Source: Thauera sp. 2A1
GTDB taxonomy: Bacteria; Pseudomonadota; Gammaproteobacteria; Burkholderiales; Rhodocyclaceae
Assembly: GCF_009469595.2 (NCBI RefSeq)
Contig: NZ_SSXV01000001.1
Location: 345,804 to 409,803, forward strand
Length of the DNA stretch: 64,000 nt
Direction of reading: 5' to 3'
In this document: in pieces, positions 53,118 to 60,970 of the stretch
Layout: every line of letters starts with the position of its first letter
Numbering within the stretch: position 1 is the stretch's first letter
Translations under genes and position numbers: made by a program
Notes under the pieces: model-generated
Told to the model about the DNA's origin: nothing
The model's database searches: none
Seen by the model: only the letters and a program-made list of their open reading frames with translations

Positions 53118-54017
53118 ATGGATCAGCTCAAGCAGATCGAAACCTTCGTTGCCGTCGCTATTCGCGGCAGCCTGTCCGCGGCCGCGCGCGCGGAAGGGGT
53201 CACGCCGGCGGTGATCGGGCGTCGGCTCGATGCGCTCGAGCAGCGGCTCGGGGTGCGGCTGCTGCTGCGCACCACGCGCAGCGTGACCCTCAGCTTCGAG
53301 GGTAGCGCGTTCTTCGAGGACTGCCAGCGCGTCCTCACCGAGCTGTCGAACGCCGAGGCGGCGGTCAGCCTGGGCAGCGTGAAGGCCAGCGGGCACCTGC
53401 GCATTTCCGCGCCGGCGGGTTTCGGGCGGCGCCATGTCGCGCCGCTGGTGAGGGAGTTCCTCGACGCCCATCCCGAGGTCAGTTGCACGCTGGACCTGAG
53501 CGACCGCCTGGTGGATCTCGTGAATGAAGGTATCGACTGCGCGATCCGCATCGGCGAGCTGGGCGACTCCAGCCTGGTGTCGGTGCGCCTGGCGGAGAAC
53601 CGGCGCGTGGTGGTGGGCAGCCCCGATTATCTGGCGCGCCATGGCGTGCCGGCCACGCCGGCCGAGCTGGCTGCGCACGTCTGCCTGTCGCTGGGCCAGC
53701 AGCGTGGCTGGCAGTTCCGCGCGGCGGGTGGCGAGGCGCTCACCGTGAAGGTGGGCGGACGCTTCGAGTGCAACGACGGCGCGGTGCTGCACGAATGGGC
53801 GCTGGCCGGTCATGGGCTGGCGTGGCGATCGCTGTGGGAAGTGGAGGGCGATCTGCGCGCTGGTCGTCTGAAGTCGGTGCTGGACGATTTCGCCGCGCTC
53901 CCCAACGGCATCCACGCCGTTTACCCGCAGCGCCGCAACCTGGCGCTGCGCGTGCGCCTGTTCATCGATTTCCTGCGCAACCGCTACGGCGAGCCCGGCT
54001 ACTGGCAGGAGCGCTGA
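53118..54017 (+). CDS. LysR-family transcriptional regulator
   Basis: 299 residues from ATG 53118, the start of the family (MDQLKQIETFVAVAIRGSLSAAARAEGVTPAVIGRRL...). The effector domain follows (SGHLRISAPAGFGRRHVAPLVREFL, typical of the AaeR/DmlR-type subgroup). It is divergent from the TSUP exporter and aceB and may control them. The effector is unknown. Confidence 0.92.
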   Translation: MDQLKQIETFVAVAIRGSLSAAARAEGVTPAVIGRRLDALEQRLGVRLLLRTTRSVTLSFEGSAFFEDCQRVLTELSNAEAAVSLGSVKASGHLRISAPAGFGRRHVAPLVREFLDAHPEVSCTLDLSDRLVDLVNEGIDCAIRIGELGDSSLVSVRLAENRRVVVGSPDYLARHGVPATPAELAAHVCLSLGQQRGWQFRAAGGEALTVKVGGRFECNDGAVLHEWALAGHGLAWRSLWEVEGDLRAGRLKSVLDDFAALPNGIHAVYPQRRNLALRVRLFIDFLRNRYGEPGYWQER

Positions 54018-54087
54018 GGCAATGCGCAGGGCGAGATGCGGCTGGTGTTGAATCGGCCGCCGAGCTCGGGTATGATCCGCGTCCTTC

Positions 54088-54163
<76 letters not shown>

Positions 54164-54172
54164 GATTTCAGT

Positions 54173-54249
<77 letters not shown>

Positions 54250-54254
54250 CACAA

Positions 54255-54295
54255 GCACGAAAGCCCGATCCGGAAGGTCGGGCTTTCGTGCTTTT
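54255..54295 (+). terminator. intrinsic terminator of the tRNA pair
   Basis: A perfect 14-bp stem GCACGAAAGCCCGA (54255-54268) and TCGGGCTTTCGTGC (54278-54291), then TTTT. It starts 5 bp after the CCA of tRNA-fMet. The next 150 bp to the CHAT gene show no gene; a promoter for that module should lie there. Confidence 0.93.
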
Positions 54296-54448
54296 CGCCG
54301 TCCGCTTCCGGCTCTGCCTCAAATGTGCGCCTGTCGGTGCGTCTGCTGCGGAACGTTTGACGCAAAGCGGTTGTGTTCATGCCCGGATTGCCTAAAGTTC
54401 AAGCGACACGAGCGAATGCGAACGTGATGGCGGCCGCCGGGAGGGGCG

Positions 54449-56752
54449 ATGGCGAAGCTCATCGAAGTCGAGGAACTTGTCCGCAAGCTGGATCTGGGCA
54501 GCGCCGCGGCCGACGCGCAGGTGCGATCAAGCTTGCTGGCGCGGGCGGTGGCGCTGCCGCTTGGCCGCTCGGCGTGGACCTGGCTGGCGCGGGCATTGTG
54601 GGAATTGATCGCCAGCCAGCCGGCAGGCTCGCCGGCGCGGCGTCAGGCGCTCGCCGCCGCGCTCAAGGTGCCGGTGAAATCCCTGCACAGGGCCTTGCAG
54701 CGCCTTGCGGCCGATGAGGACGAGCCCGACCGTGATCTGCTGGCGGGCATTCGCGTGGACGAGGCCGGGACTGGCGAGTCGGCGCTCAGCGGCGACTTCA
54801 ATGAGTTGCCCGCGGACGGCCTGGATGCATTTCGTGTGCTGGAGGGCGAGGCAACACTCGGCCTCCCCGAGGATGTGCCGCATGAGGCGCCCATGCGCCA
54901 TGTCGGGGTCGGTGGGCACATGTCCGCCGGGAGGATTCCGGCCGATCTCGATGCACCCGCGCCGCGCGCTGCCGGCCGGGACGCGCGCCCTGCGGCAGCG
55001 CATCCCCGCACGAGCCCGCCGCCGGCGCCGCAGTCTGCGGGGGCGGCGGCCGGCGATGAGGAGTTGCGCCGCGTCAATGCACTGATCCTGCAGGCGGGAA
55101 AGGCGCGGCGCAGTTTCGTGAGCGGCGCCGACAACGTCGTCCGCTGCTGGATCGGCCTCCGGGACGAGGCGGCCGCCGTTGCGAACGAGGCGATCCCGCG
55201 CGTGGACATTCCTCCCGAAGGACTGGAACTGACCGCCGAGTTGTACTGGAATGACCAGCGCGACGCGAAGCGGCTGATCCTGCCCGCCGAACGCAGCGCC
55301 CGCAGCGGCGACTGCGACTTGCGGCTGAGCGTGCCCGAAGGCGAGCGCTTCGTGAGCGCAGAAATCGTCTTCCGCTACCGTGGCCGCGCCTTCGAGGTGG
55401 TGCGGGTGGAGGCCTTCGCGCTGGCGCCGGGCGAGCCCGAGGAGGCACATCATCAGGTCCAGGTGCGGGTGCAGGCGAGCAGGCGCGAGGTCGTCGAGGT
55501 CGCCGACAGCCAGCCGGTCGATGCCATCTTCGTCCATGGCGACGACCGCGCGCAGGCGGGCGATGCGCAGGCGGCGCCGCCGGCCTTGCGCGTGTTCGGT
55601 GGCGAGGGCGGTCGCGGGTTCGATCTGGACGATGCCGCCGTGGCGATCCGCTGGCTGAACGACACGCTGTTCTCGACCGAGAAACTGGTGGTGCGCCGGC
55701 AGGCGGCCCAGGGCGGCGAAGATCGGCTCGATGCCGACGACCCCGACGTGCGCAGCCTGCTGCGGGACATGGCGCGTCACGGCGCGGGGCTCTACAACCA
55801 GCTTTGCGACCAGGGTTTCACCGATCCGGGTGAGCGCATCCAGGTGCTGAACCTCGACGCGGCCAACGATGTTCCGCTGGAGTTCGTCTACGACCGCGGT
55901 TACCCGCTGCGCGATGCTCCCCTGTGCGAGCCCGGCCTGGCCGCGCTGCACGCGGGCGAAGGCAGTTGCCCGGTCTGTGCGCTGCCGGCAGCCGATGAGG
56001 AGCGCAACGCGGCGCCGGTGATCTGCCCCTATGGTTTCTGGTCGCTGCGCAAGATCATCGAACGCGTCGCGTCGGGCGACGGGCGCGAAGCGTCCGTGCC
56101 GCGCGGCACGCGGCGCGCCTTGCCGCCCATCGACGCGGTGGCCTTCGCCAGCAGCCACCTGGTGCCGGAAGACGAGCGGAGCGCTACCTGCGAGGCGTTG
56201 CAGCGCTGCACCGGTCATCTGCTCGTCGCCGACGACTGGCTGCAGTGGCGAGCGGCGCTCAAGAGCCATCCGCCCCTGCTGGTGGTGCTGCCTCACCATG
56301 GTGTGCAGGCGGCGCTCGATTACCTCGAGATCGGCGACCCGGCGCAGGATGAGGATCACGGCAAGCTCAGCCATGCGCAGATCGGTCGCGACTGCGTCAA
56401 CCCGGATGCGCGCGACCCCGGGCCCATCGTCCTGCTGCTGGGCTGCCAGACGGGTGCGCAGACGGAGACAGGGTACGTGCAGATCACCCGGCGTATCCAG
56501 CAACAGCACGCGGCGATCGTTCTCGGCACGCTGGCGCAGATCCTGGGCCGTCATGCCGCGCCGCTGGCGCGCGAGCTGGTGGCAGAGCTCGCGGCGGTGG
56601 ACGACCCGCAAGCCGATTTCGGCACCGTCATGCGCCGTGTCCGACGTCGCATGCTGGCGCGTGGTTACCTGATGGCGCTGTGCCTGGTCGCGCAGGGCGA
56701 TGCCGAATGGCGTCTGACGCCGCGCGCGTTGCCGGGCACCGCATGTATGTGA
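54449..56752 (+). CDS. CHAT-domain (caspase-like) protease of a two-gene module
   Basis: 767 residues from ATG 54449 (GGGAGGGG upstream). Residues 1-105 are helical (EELVRKLDLGSAAADAQVRSS..., possibly an effector-associated adaptor domain). About 105-210 is acidic then Pro/Ala-rich linker. About 215-345 looks like a beta-sandwich (NVVRCWIGLRD, AELYWNDQRDAKRLILPAERS, AEIVFRYRGRAF). The C-terminal half is a CHAT protease: catalytic His617 in LPHHGVQA and Cys666 in LLLGCQTGA, 49 residues apart. Before it lies CEPG...CPVC...ICPYGFWSLRKIIER, with Cys493, 507, 510 and 526 as a possible metal knuckle; the ICPxGFW block recurs in CHAT proteins of conflict systems. The MBL gene follows 52 bp later. 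No signal peptide, so cytoplasmic. A defence role is inference. Confidence 0.85.
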   Translation: MAKLIEVEELVRKLDLGSAAADAQVRSSLLARAVALPLGRSAWTWLARALWELIASQPAGSPARRQALAAALKVPVKSLHRALQRLAADEDEPDRDLLAGIRVDEAGTGESALSGDFNELPADGLDAFRVLEGEATLGLPEDVPHEAPMRHVGVGGHMSAGRIPADLDAPAPRAAGRDARPAAAHPRTSPPPAPQSAGAAAGDEELRRVNALILQAGKARRSFVSGADNVVRCWIGLRDEAAAVANEAIPRVDIPPEGLELTAELYWNDQRDAKRLILPAERSARSGDCDLRLSVPEGERFVSAEIVFRYRGRAFEVVRVEAFALAPGEPEEAHHQVQVRVQASRREVVEVADSQPVDAIFVHGDDRAQAGDAQAAPPALRVFGGEGGRGFDLDDAAVAIRWLNDTLFSTEKLVVRRQAAQGGEDRLDADDPDVRSLLRDMARHGAGLYNQLCDQGFTDPGERIQVLNLDAANDVPLEFVYDRGYPLRDAPLCEPGLAALHAGEGSCPVCALPAADEERNAAPVICPYGFWSLRKIIERVASGDGREASVPRGTRRALPPIDAVAFASSHLVPEDERSATCEALQRCTGHLLVADDWLQWRAALKSHPPLLVVLPHHGVQAALDYLEIGDPAQDEDHGKLSHAQIGRDCVNPDARDPGPIVLLLGCQTGAQTETGYVQITRRIQQQHAAIVLGTLAQILGRHAAPLARELVAELAAVDDPQADFGTVMRRVRRRMLARGYLMALCLVAQGDAEWRLTPRALPGTACM

Positions 56753-56804
56753 TAGGTCGACCGGGCCCTGAAGATCCCGGCCATTGCTTTTGCGGAGGTG
56801 CTTC

Positions 56805-58043
56805 ATGTTGCGCATCGAGATGCTGCCGGTGGCGCACGGCGATTGCCTGTGGATCGAGTACGGTGCCGGCAGCGGGATTCATCGCATCCTGATCGACGGC
56901 GGCCCGGCGCAGACCTATACGGCGCTGCGCGAGCGCATCCTGCACCTGCCGGCCGGGGAGAGGCGCTTCGATCTGCTGGTCATCACCCACATCGACGGCG
57001 ATCACATCGAAGGTGTCGTCCGCCTGCTGCAGGACGCGGAAGCGCTAGGCTGCGTGTTCGACCGCATCTGGTTCAATGGGCGCGAGCAGCTGAACAGGAT
57101 CCCGGATCCGGCGGGCGCGCCGCTCGGCGCCCTGCAGGGCGAGATGCTGGGCGTTCTCATCGCCGATTACGAAAGGCGCACCGGCACCCGCGTGTGGAAT
57201 GCGGGCCTGCCTGACGGTCTGGCAGCCATCGACCGGCGCCGCGGCGATCTGCCGGTGGTCGAGCTGCCGGGTGAGTGCCGCCTGACGCTGTTGTCCCCCG
57301 ATCACGAGCGTCTGCTGGCGCTGAAGGACGGCTGGGCCGACGAACTGCGCGCGGCGCGGATGGCCTCGGGCGACGTTGACGCGCTGCGGCGCAAGCTAGC
57401 TGAGTCGCGCACGCTGCGGCCGCTGGGCGATGTGCTCGGCGGCGCCAGCGGCGAGGTTGCGGAGGAGGGCGGCGAAGGGCGAGGTGGCGAAGGGCGTTTC
57501 GAGTTGCCCGACATGCACGATCGCGATATTGCCGGCGGTCCGCAGGATACGCTGGGCGGCGGCGAGGGCGAGCCCGGCGGCGATGCGCCCTTCGGTGGCG
57601 ATGGCAGTCTTGCCAACGGCAGCAGCATCGCGCTGCTGCTGGAGTATCCGAAGGATGCCCCCGAAGTGCGCCTGCTGCTGGCCGGCGACGCGTGGCCCGC
57701 GGTGATCGAGGCCTCTGTCGTGCGCCTGCTGCAAGGGGGCCCGCAGCGGCTGACGCTGGACGGCTTCAAGCTGCCGCACCATGGCAGCGTTGCCAACATC
57801 ACGCCGACGCTGCTGCAGAAGCTGAGCTGCCAGAACTACTTGATCTCGACCAGTGGCGCAGTGTTCCGTCACCCGCACGCGCGTGCCGTCGAGCTGGTGC
57901 TCGCCGGCCACACCGCGCGCGGGCGGCCGCGACTGCATTTCAACTATCTCACCTCCACCACCTCGCGCTGGGCCGATGCGGGCGACCAGCAGGCACGCGG
58001 TTACGAGGCCTGTCATCCCAAGGGCGTGTCGCTGACGCTGTGA
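56805..58043 (+). CDS. metallo-beta-lactamase-fold hydrolase (ComEC/Rec2-like), partner of the CHAT protease
   Basis: 412 residues from ATG 56805 with GGAGGT upstream; an upstream TTG in frame was rejected. The opening MLPVAHGDCLWIEYG is typical of stand-alone ComEC-like MBL proteins. Metal motif: ITHIDGDHIEG (His62, Asp64, Asp66, His67), then Asp295 (LLAGDAW), His325/326 (LPHHGS) and His356/358. Residues about 208-270 are a Gly/Glu/Asp-rich low-complexity insert between the two halves of the fold. Activity could be a nuclease, phosphodiesterase or lactonase-type hydrolase; none is proven. No signal peptide or membrane segment. The tight linkage to the CHAT gene suggests that protease and hydrolase work together. 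Confidence 0.85.
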   Translation: MLRIEMLPVAHGDCLWIEYGAGSGIHRILIDGGPAQTYTALRERILHLPAGERRFDLLVITHIDGDHIEGVVRLLQDAEALGCVFDRIWFNGREQLNRIPDPAGAPLGALQGEMLGVLIADYERRTGTRVWNAGLPDGLAAIDRRRGDLPVVELPGECRLTLLSPDHERLLALKDGWADELRAARMASGDVDALRRKLAESRTLRPLGDVLGGASGEVAEEGGEGRGGEGRFELPDMHDRDIAGGPQDTLGGGEGEPGGDAPFGGDGSLANGSSIALLLEYPKDAPEVRLLLAGDAWPAVIEASVVRLLQGGPQRLTLDGFKLPHHGSVANITPTLLQKLSCQNYLISTSGAVFRHPHARAVELVLAGHTARGRPRLHFNYLTSTTSRWADAGDQQARGYEACHPKGVSLTL

Positions 58044-58106
58044 ATGGCTGCGCGCTGCGGTTCGCAGTACGATCGAAGCCCCGTTTCCACCGCAAAGGAA
58101 TTCCTC

Positions 58107-58640
58107 ATGAAGACATCGCTCGTGCTCACCCTGATCGGCCGTGACCGGCCGGGCCTGGTCAGCGCCGTTGCCGCGCGCGCGAGCGCCCTCGGTGCGAACT
58201 GGCTGGAGAGCCGGCTGGCGCAGTTGGCAGGGCAGTTCGCCGGGGTCGTGCGCCTCGAGGTGGAAGAGCGCGACGCTGCGCAGCTCGAGGTCTCGCTGCG
58301 CGAACTCGAGGCGGAAGGCCTGCAGGTGATCATCGAGCGCGGCGCTGGCGCGCGTGCGCAAGCGGCGCGCCGCATCACGCGCCTGGAACTGGTCGGCCAC
58401 GACCGGCCGGGCATCGTGCGTGACATCTCGGCGGTGCTGGCGCGTCACGGCGTCAGCATCGAGGAATTCGAGACCGCCTGCGAGAGCGCGCCGATGTCGA
58501 GCGAATCGCTGTTCCGCGCGACAGCCGTGCTCGATGTGCCGGTGGCGGTGTCGCTGGACGCGCTGCGCGCAGACCTCGAAGCGCTCGCCAACGAGCTGAT
58601 GGTCGATCTGAACCTGAACGACGATTCAGCAGCGTGCTGA
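58107..58640 (+). CDS. ACT-domain protein, GcvR-like
   Basis: 177 residues from ATG 58107 (AAAGGAA upstream). Two ACT domains: LVLTLIGRDRPGLVSAVAARASALGANWLESRLAQLAGQF (RDRPGLVS) and LVGHDRPGIVRDISAVLARHGVSIEEFET. This matches the GcvR/glycine-cleavage repressor family, which senses glycine. No gcv genes are in the window, so the regulatory target is not visible. It lies 63 bp after the MBL gene but is a conserved housekeeping-type gene and probably not part of that module. Confidence 0.9.
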   Translation: MKTSLVLTLIGRDRPGLVSAVAARASALGANWLESRLAQLAGQFAGVVRLEVEERDAAQLEVSLRELEAEGLQVIIERGAGARAQAARRITRLELVGHDRPGIVRDISAVLARHGVSIEEFETACESAPMSSESLFRATAVLDVPVAVSLDALRADLEALANELMVDLNLNDDSAAC

Positions 58641-58677
58641 AGCGCAGGACAGCCGCGCGAAGCCGGGGAGCAAGCGC

Positions 58678-59925
58678 TTGACGTCCGGGGATGCGGCCGG
58701 GCAGGGCGTATCGCGTCCGTGGCCGGCACCGATCCGCGCCCTGGCGCATCGCAACTTCCGTTTCTACTTCATCGGGCAGGGCGTGTCGGTGCTGGGGTCG
58801 TGGGTCCAGCAGGTGGCACTGTCCTGGCTCGTCTACCGTCTGACCGGTTCGGTGGCGCTGCTGGGCGTCACCACCTTCGCGGCGCTGCTTCCCATCCTCT
58901 TCATCGGGCCGCTGGCCGGCGCGTGGATCGACCGCCACGACAAGCGCCGCCTGCTGATCCTGGTGCAGGGACTGCTGGCGCTGCAGGCGGGCAGCCTGGC
59001 GCTGCTGACTGCCCTCGATGCGATCGGTCCGCGGCTCATCATCGCCATGTCGCTTGTGCTCGGCGTGCTTAATGCCTTTGATACGCCGCTGCGGCAGTCG
59101 CAGATCGGGGCCTTCGTGGATCGGCGCGACGACTTGCCCAACGCGCTGGCGCTCAACGCGATGCTGTTCAATTCGGGGCGCTTCATCGGTCCCCCGCTTG
59201 CAGGCTTGTTGCTGGGGCTGACATCGGAGGCGGCCTGTTTCGCCATCAATGCGCTGTCCTTCACCGCGCTGGCGGTCGGCGTGGCGTGCATTCGCGTGGC
59301 TCCGCCGTCCCGCGCCGCCGGGTCGATCGGCGAAGTGTTCCGCGAAGGCCTGCGCTATGTGTGGACGGAATATCCGGCGCGCATGCAGATCCTCATCCTC
59401 GCGGTGGTGAACATCACCGCATCGAGCTACGCGGTGCTGCTGCCCGTGTTCGCCAGGGAAGTCTTCGCCGGGGATGCGCGCATGCTGGGATGGCTGTGGG
59501 GCGCAGCCGGCGCTGGCGCCTTTCTGGGCACGATCTTTCTCGCCACACGCAAGCGCCTGAAGAGCCTGGTGCGGGTGGTGGTCGGTGGCGCGGGCCTGGG
59601 CGCGATCTCGCTGCTCCTCTTCTCCTACAACCGCTATCTGCCGCTGGCACTGGCTGCGATGGCCGGTGTGGGCTTCGGCATCTCGGTGTGCAATGTCGGC
59701 GTCAACATGCTGCTGCAGGGCGCAGCTCCGGACCACCTTCGGGGGCGCGTCGTCTCCTTCTTCAGTTCGACGCGCTTCGGGCTGGATGCGATCGGCGGCC
59801 TGTTGGCAGGCCTGCTGGCCGCGCGCATCGGCGTGCAGGCAGCGGTGCTGGTCGAAGGCGTGCTGCTCGGCGCGTTCTTCTTGTGGAGCTTGAGGCTGGT
59901 GCCGCGCCTGCGATCGTTCCATTGA
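58678..59925 (+). CDS. MFS exporter, EntS/MFS_3 type
   Basis: 415 residues with twelve membrane helices. The start RALAHRNFRFYFIGQGVSVLGSWVQQVALSWLVYRLTGSV and the loop GPLAGAWIDRHDKRR match the EntS-like (MFS_3) exporters of siderophores and drugs. It begins with TTG 58678, supported by GGGGAG 7 nt upstream; no ATG is available before the first helix. Substrate unknown. Confidence 0.88.
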   Translation: MTSGDAAGQGVSRPWPAPIRALAHRNFRFYFIGQGVSVLGSWVQQVALSWLVYRLTGSVALLGVTTFAALLPILFIGPLAGAWIDRHDKRRLLILVQGLLALQAGSLALLTALDAIGPRLIIAMSLVLGVLNAFDTPLRQSQIGAFVDRRDDLPNALALNAMLFNSGRFIGPPLAGLLLGLTSEAACFAINALSFTALAVGVACIRVAPPSRAAGSIGEVFREGLRYVWTEYPARMQILILAVVNITASSYAVLLPVFAREVFAGDARMLGWLWGAAGAGAFLGTIFLATRKRLKSLVRVVVGGAGLGAISLLLFSYNRYLPLALAAMAGVGFGISVCNVGVNMLLQGAAPDHLRGRVVSFFSSTRFGLDAIGGLLAGLLAARIGVQAAVLVEGVLLGAFFLWSLRLVPRLRSFH

Positions 59926-59948
59926 GGCGGTATGGCAGCAAGAAGAAG

Positions 59949-59966
59949 GTTGACGTTTACGTCAAC
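59949..59966. promoter_or_regulatory. palindrome GTTGACGT-TT-ACGTCAAC upstream of the SDR gene
   Basis: An 18-bp element with perfect 8-bp arms, 65 bp upstream of the 3-hydroxyacyl-CoA dehydrogenase ATG. The TTGACGTTTACGTCAA core resembles the reported binding motif of LiuR (MerR family), a repressor of branched-chain amino acid and fatty acid degradation genes in proteobacteria. The match is from memory, not a motif scan. Confidence 0.55.
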
Positions 59967-60030
59967 GGGAAATATGTTCGCGCCTTGGCGTTCGCCGCCT
60001 GGGGCGGACGGGAGAGAGGAGAGTCTTGCG

Positions 60031-60798
60031 ATGAAGATTGAAAACAGCGTTTTCGTGGTGACGGGTGGCGGATCCGGCTTGGGCGCAGCGACGGCCCGCA
60101 TGCTGGTCGAAGGTGGTGGCCGCGTGGTCCTGGCCGACGTGAATCGCGAGGCCGGCGACGCCATGGCGGCCGAGCTCGGCAAGGCGGCGGTGTTCGTGGC
60201 CACCGACGTGACCGACGAGGCGAGCGCGAAGGCGGCGATCGACACCGCGGTGTCGCGCTTCGGCGGGCTGAACGGGCTGGTGAGCTGCGCGGGTGTCGCC
60301 CCGGCGGAGAAGGTGGTCGGTCGCGATGCGCCGCATCGGCTGGAATCCTTCGCGCGCACCGTCGGCATCAACCTGATCGGCACCTTCAACATGCTGCGCC
60401 TGGCTGCCGACGTGATGAGCAAGGCGGTCCCCAATGCCGACGGCGAGCGCGGCGTGATCGTCAATACCGCTTCGATCGCCGCGTTCGATGGCCAGGTGGG
60501 GCAGGCGGGCTACGCCGCCTCCAAGGCGGGCGTGGTCGGCTTGACGCTGCCGGTGGCGCGTGAGCTGTCGCGCTTCGGCGTCCGCGTGATGACCATCGCC
60601 CCCGGCATCATGGAAACGCCGATGCTCATGGGCATGCCTCAGGAAGTGCAGGATTCGCTCGGCAAGACGGTGCCTTTCCCGTCTCGCATGGGCAAGCCGG
60701 CGGAGTTCGCCGCGCTGGTGCGCCACATCCTCGAGAACGGCTACCTCAATGGCGAAGTGATCCGCCTCGATGGCGCGATCCGCATGGCCGCGAAGTAA
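60031..60798 (+). CDS. 3-hydroxyacyl-CoA dehydrogenase type II (SDR)
   Basis: 255 residues from ATG 60031 (GAGAGGAGAG upstream). A short-chain dehydrogenase with the NAD motif [16 protein letters not shown], the catalytic Ser ([12 protein letters not shown]) and YAASK tyrosine-lysine, and the HSD10-type C-terminus ([37 protein letters not shown]). It oxidises short branched-chain or fatty 3-hydroxyacyl-CoA, as in isoleucine degradation. The LiuR-like palindrome upstream supports that role. Confidence 0.92.
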   Translation: MKIENSVFVVTGGGSGLGAATARMLVEGGGRVVLADVNREAGDAMAAELGKAAVFVATDVTDEASAKAAIDTAVSRFGGLNGLVSCAGVAPAEKVVGRDAPHRLESFARTVGINLIGTFNMLRLAADVMSKAVPNADGERGVIVNTASIAAFDGQVGQAGYAASKAGVVGLTLPVARELSRFGVRVMTIAPGIMETPMLMGMPQEVQDSLGKTVPFPSRMGKPAEFAALVRHILENGYLNGEVIRLDGAIRMAAK

Positions 60799-60970
60799 TC
60801 CCGGGCAGGCTGCTGCGGGCGGCAGGCAAGTGCGGCGACGAGTTGCGCTGGCCTGCCGGGAGGCGTGCTGCGGTGCAATAGCCGGTCTTCCGGAAATGTG
60901 CTAAAAGATCGCGTCCGTTTCGACCGCCCCGGCTGGCTCCGCCGTCCGGGGCGGCTTTCCGTCGTCGTCG

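Noticed and set aside
54373..54717. 114-codon frame overlapping the start of the CHAT gene
   Set aside because: Out of frame with the CHAT protein and lacks a ribosome site or recognisable sequence.
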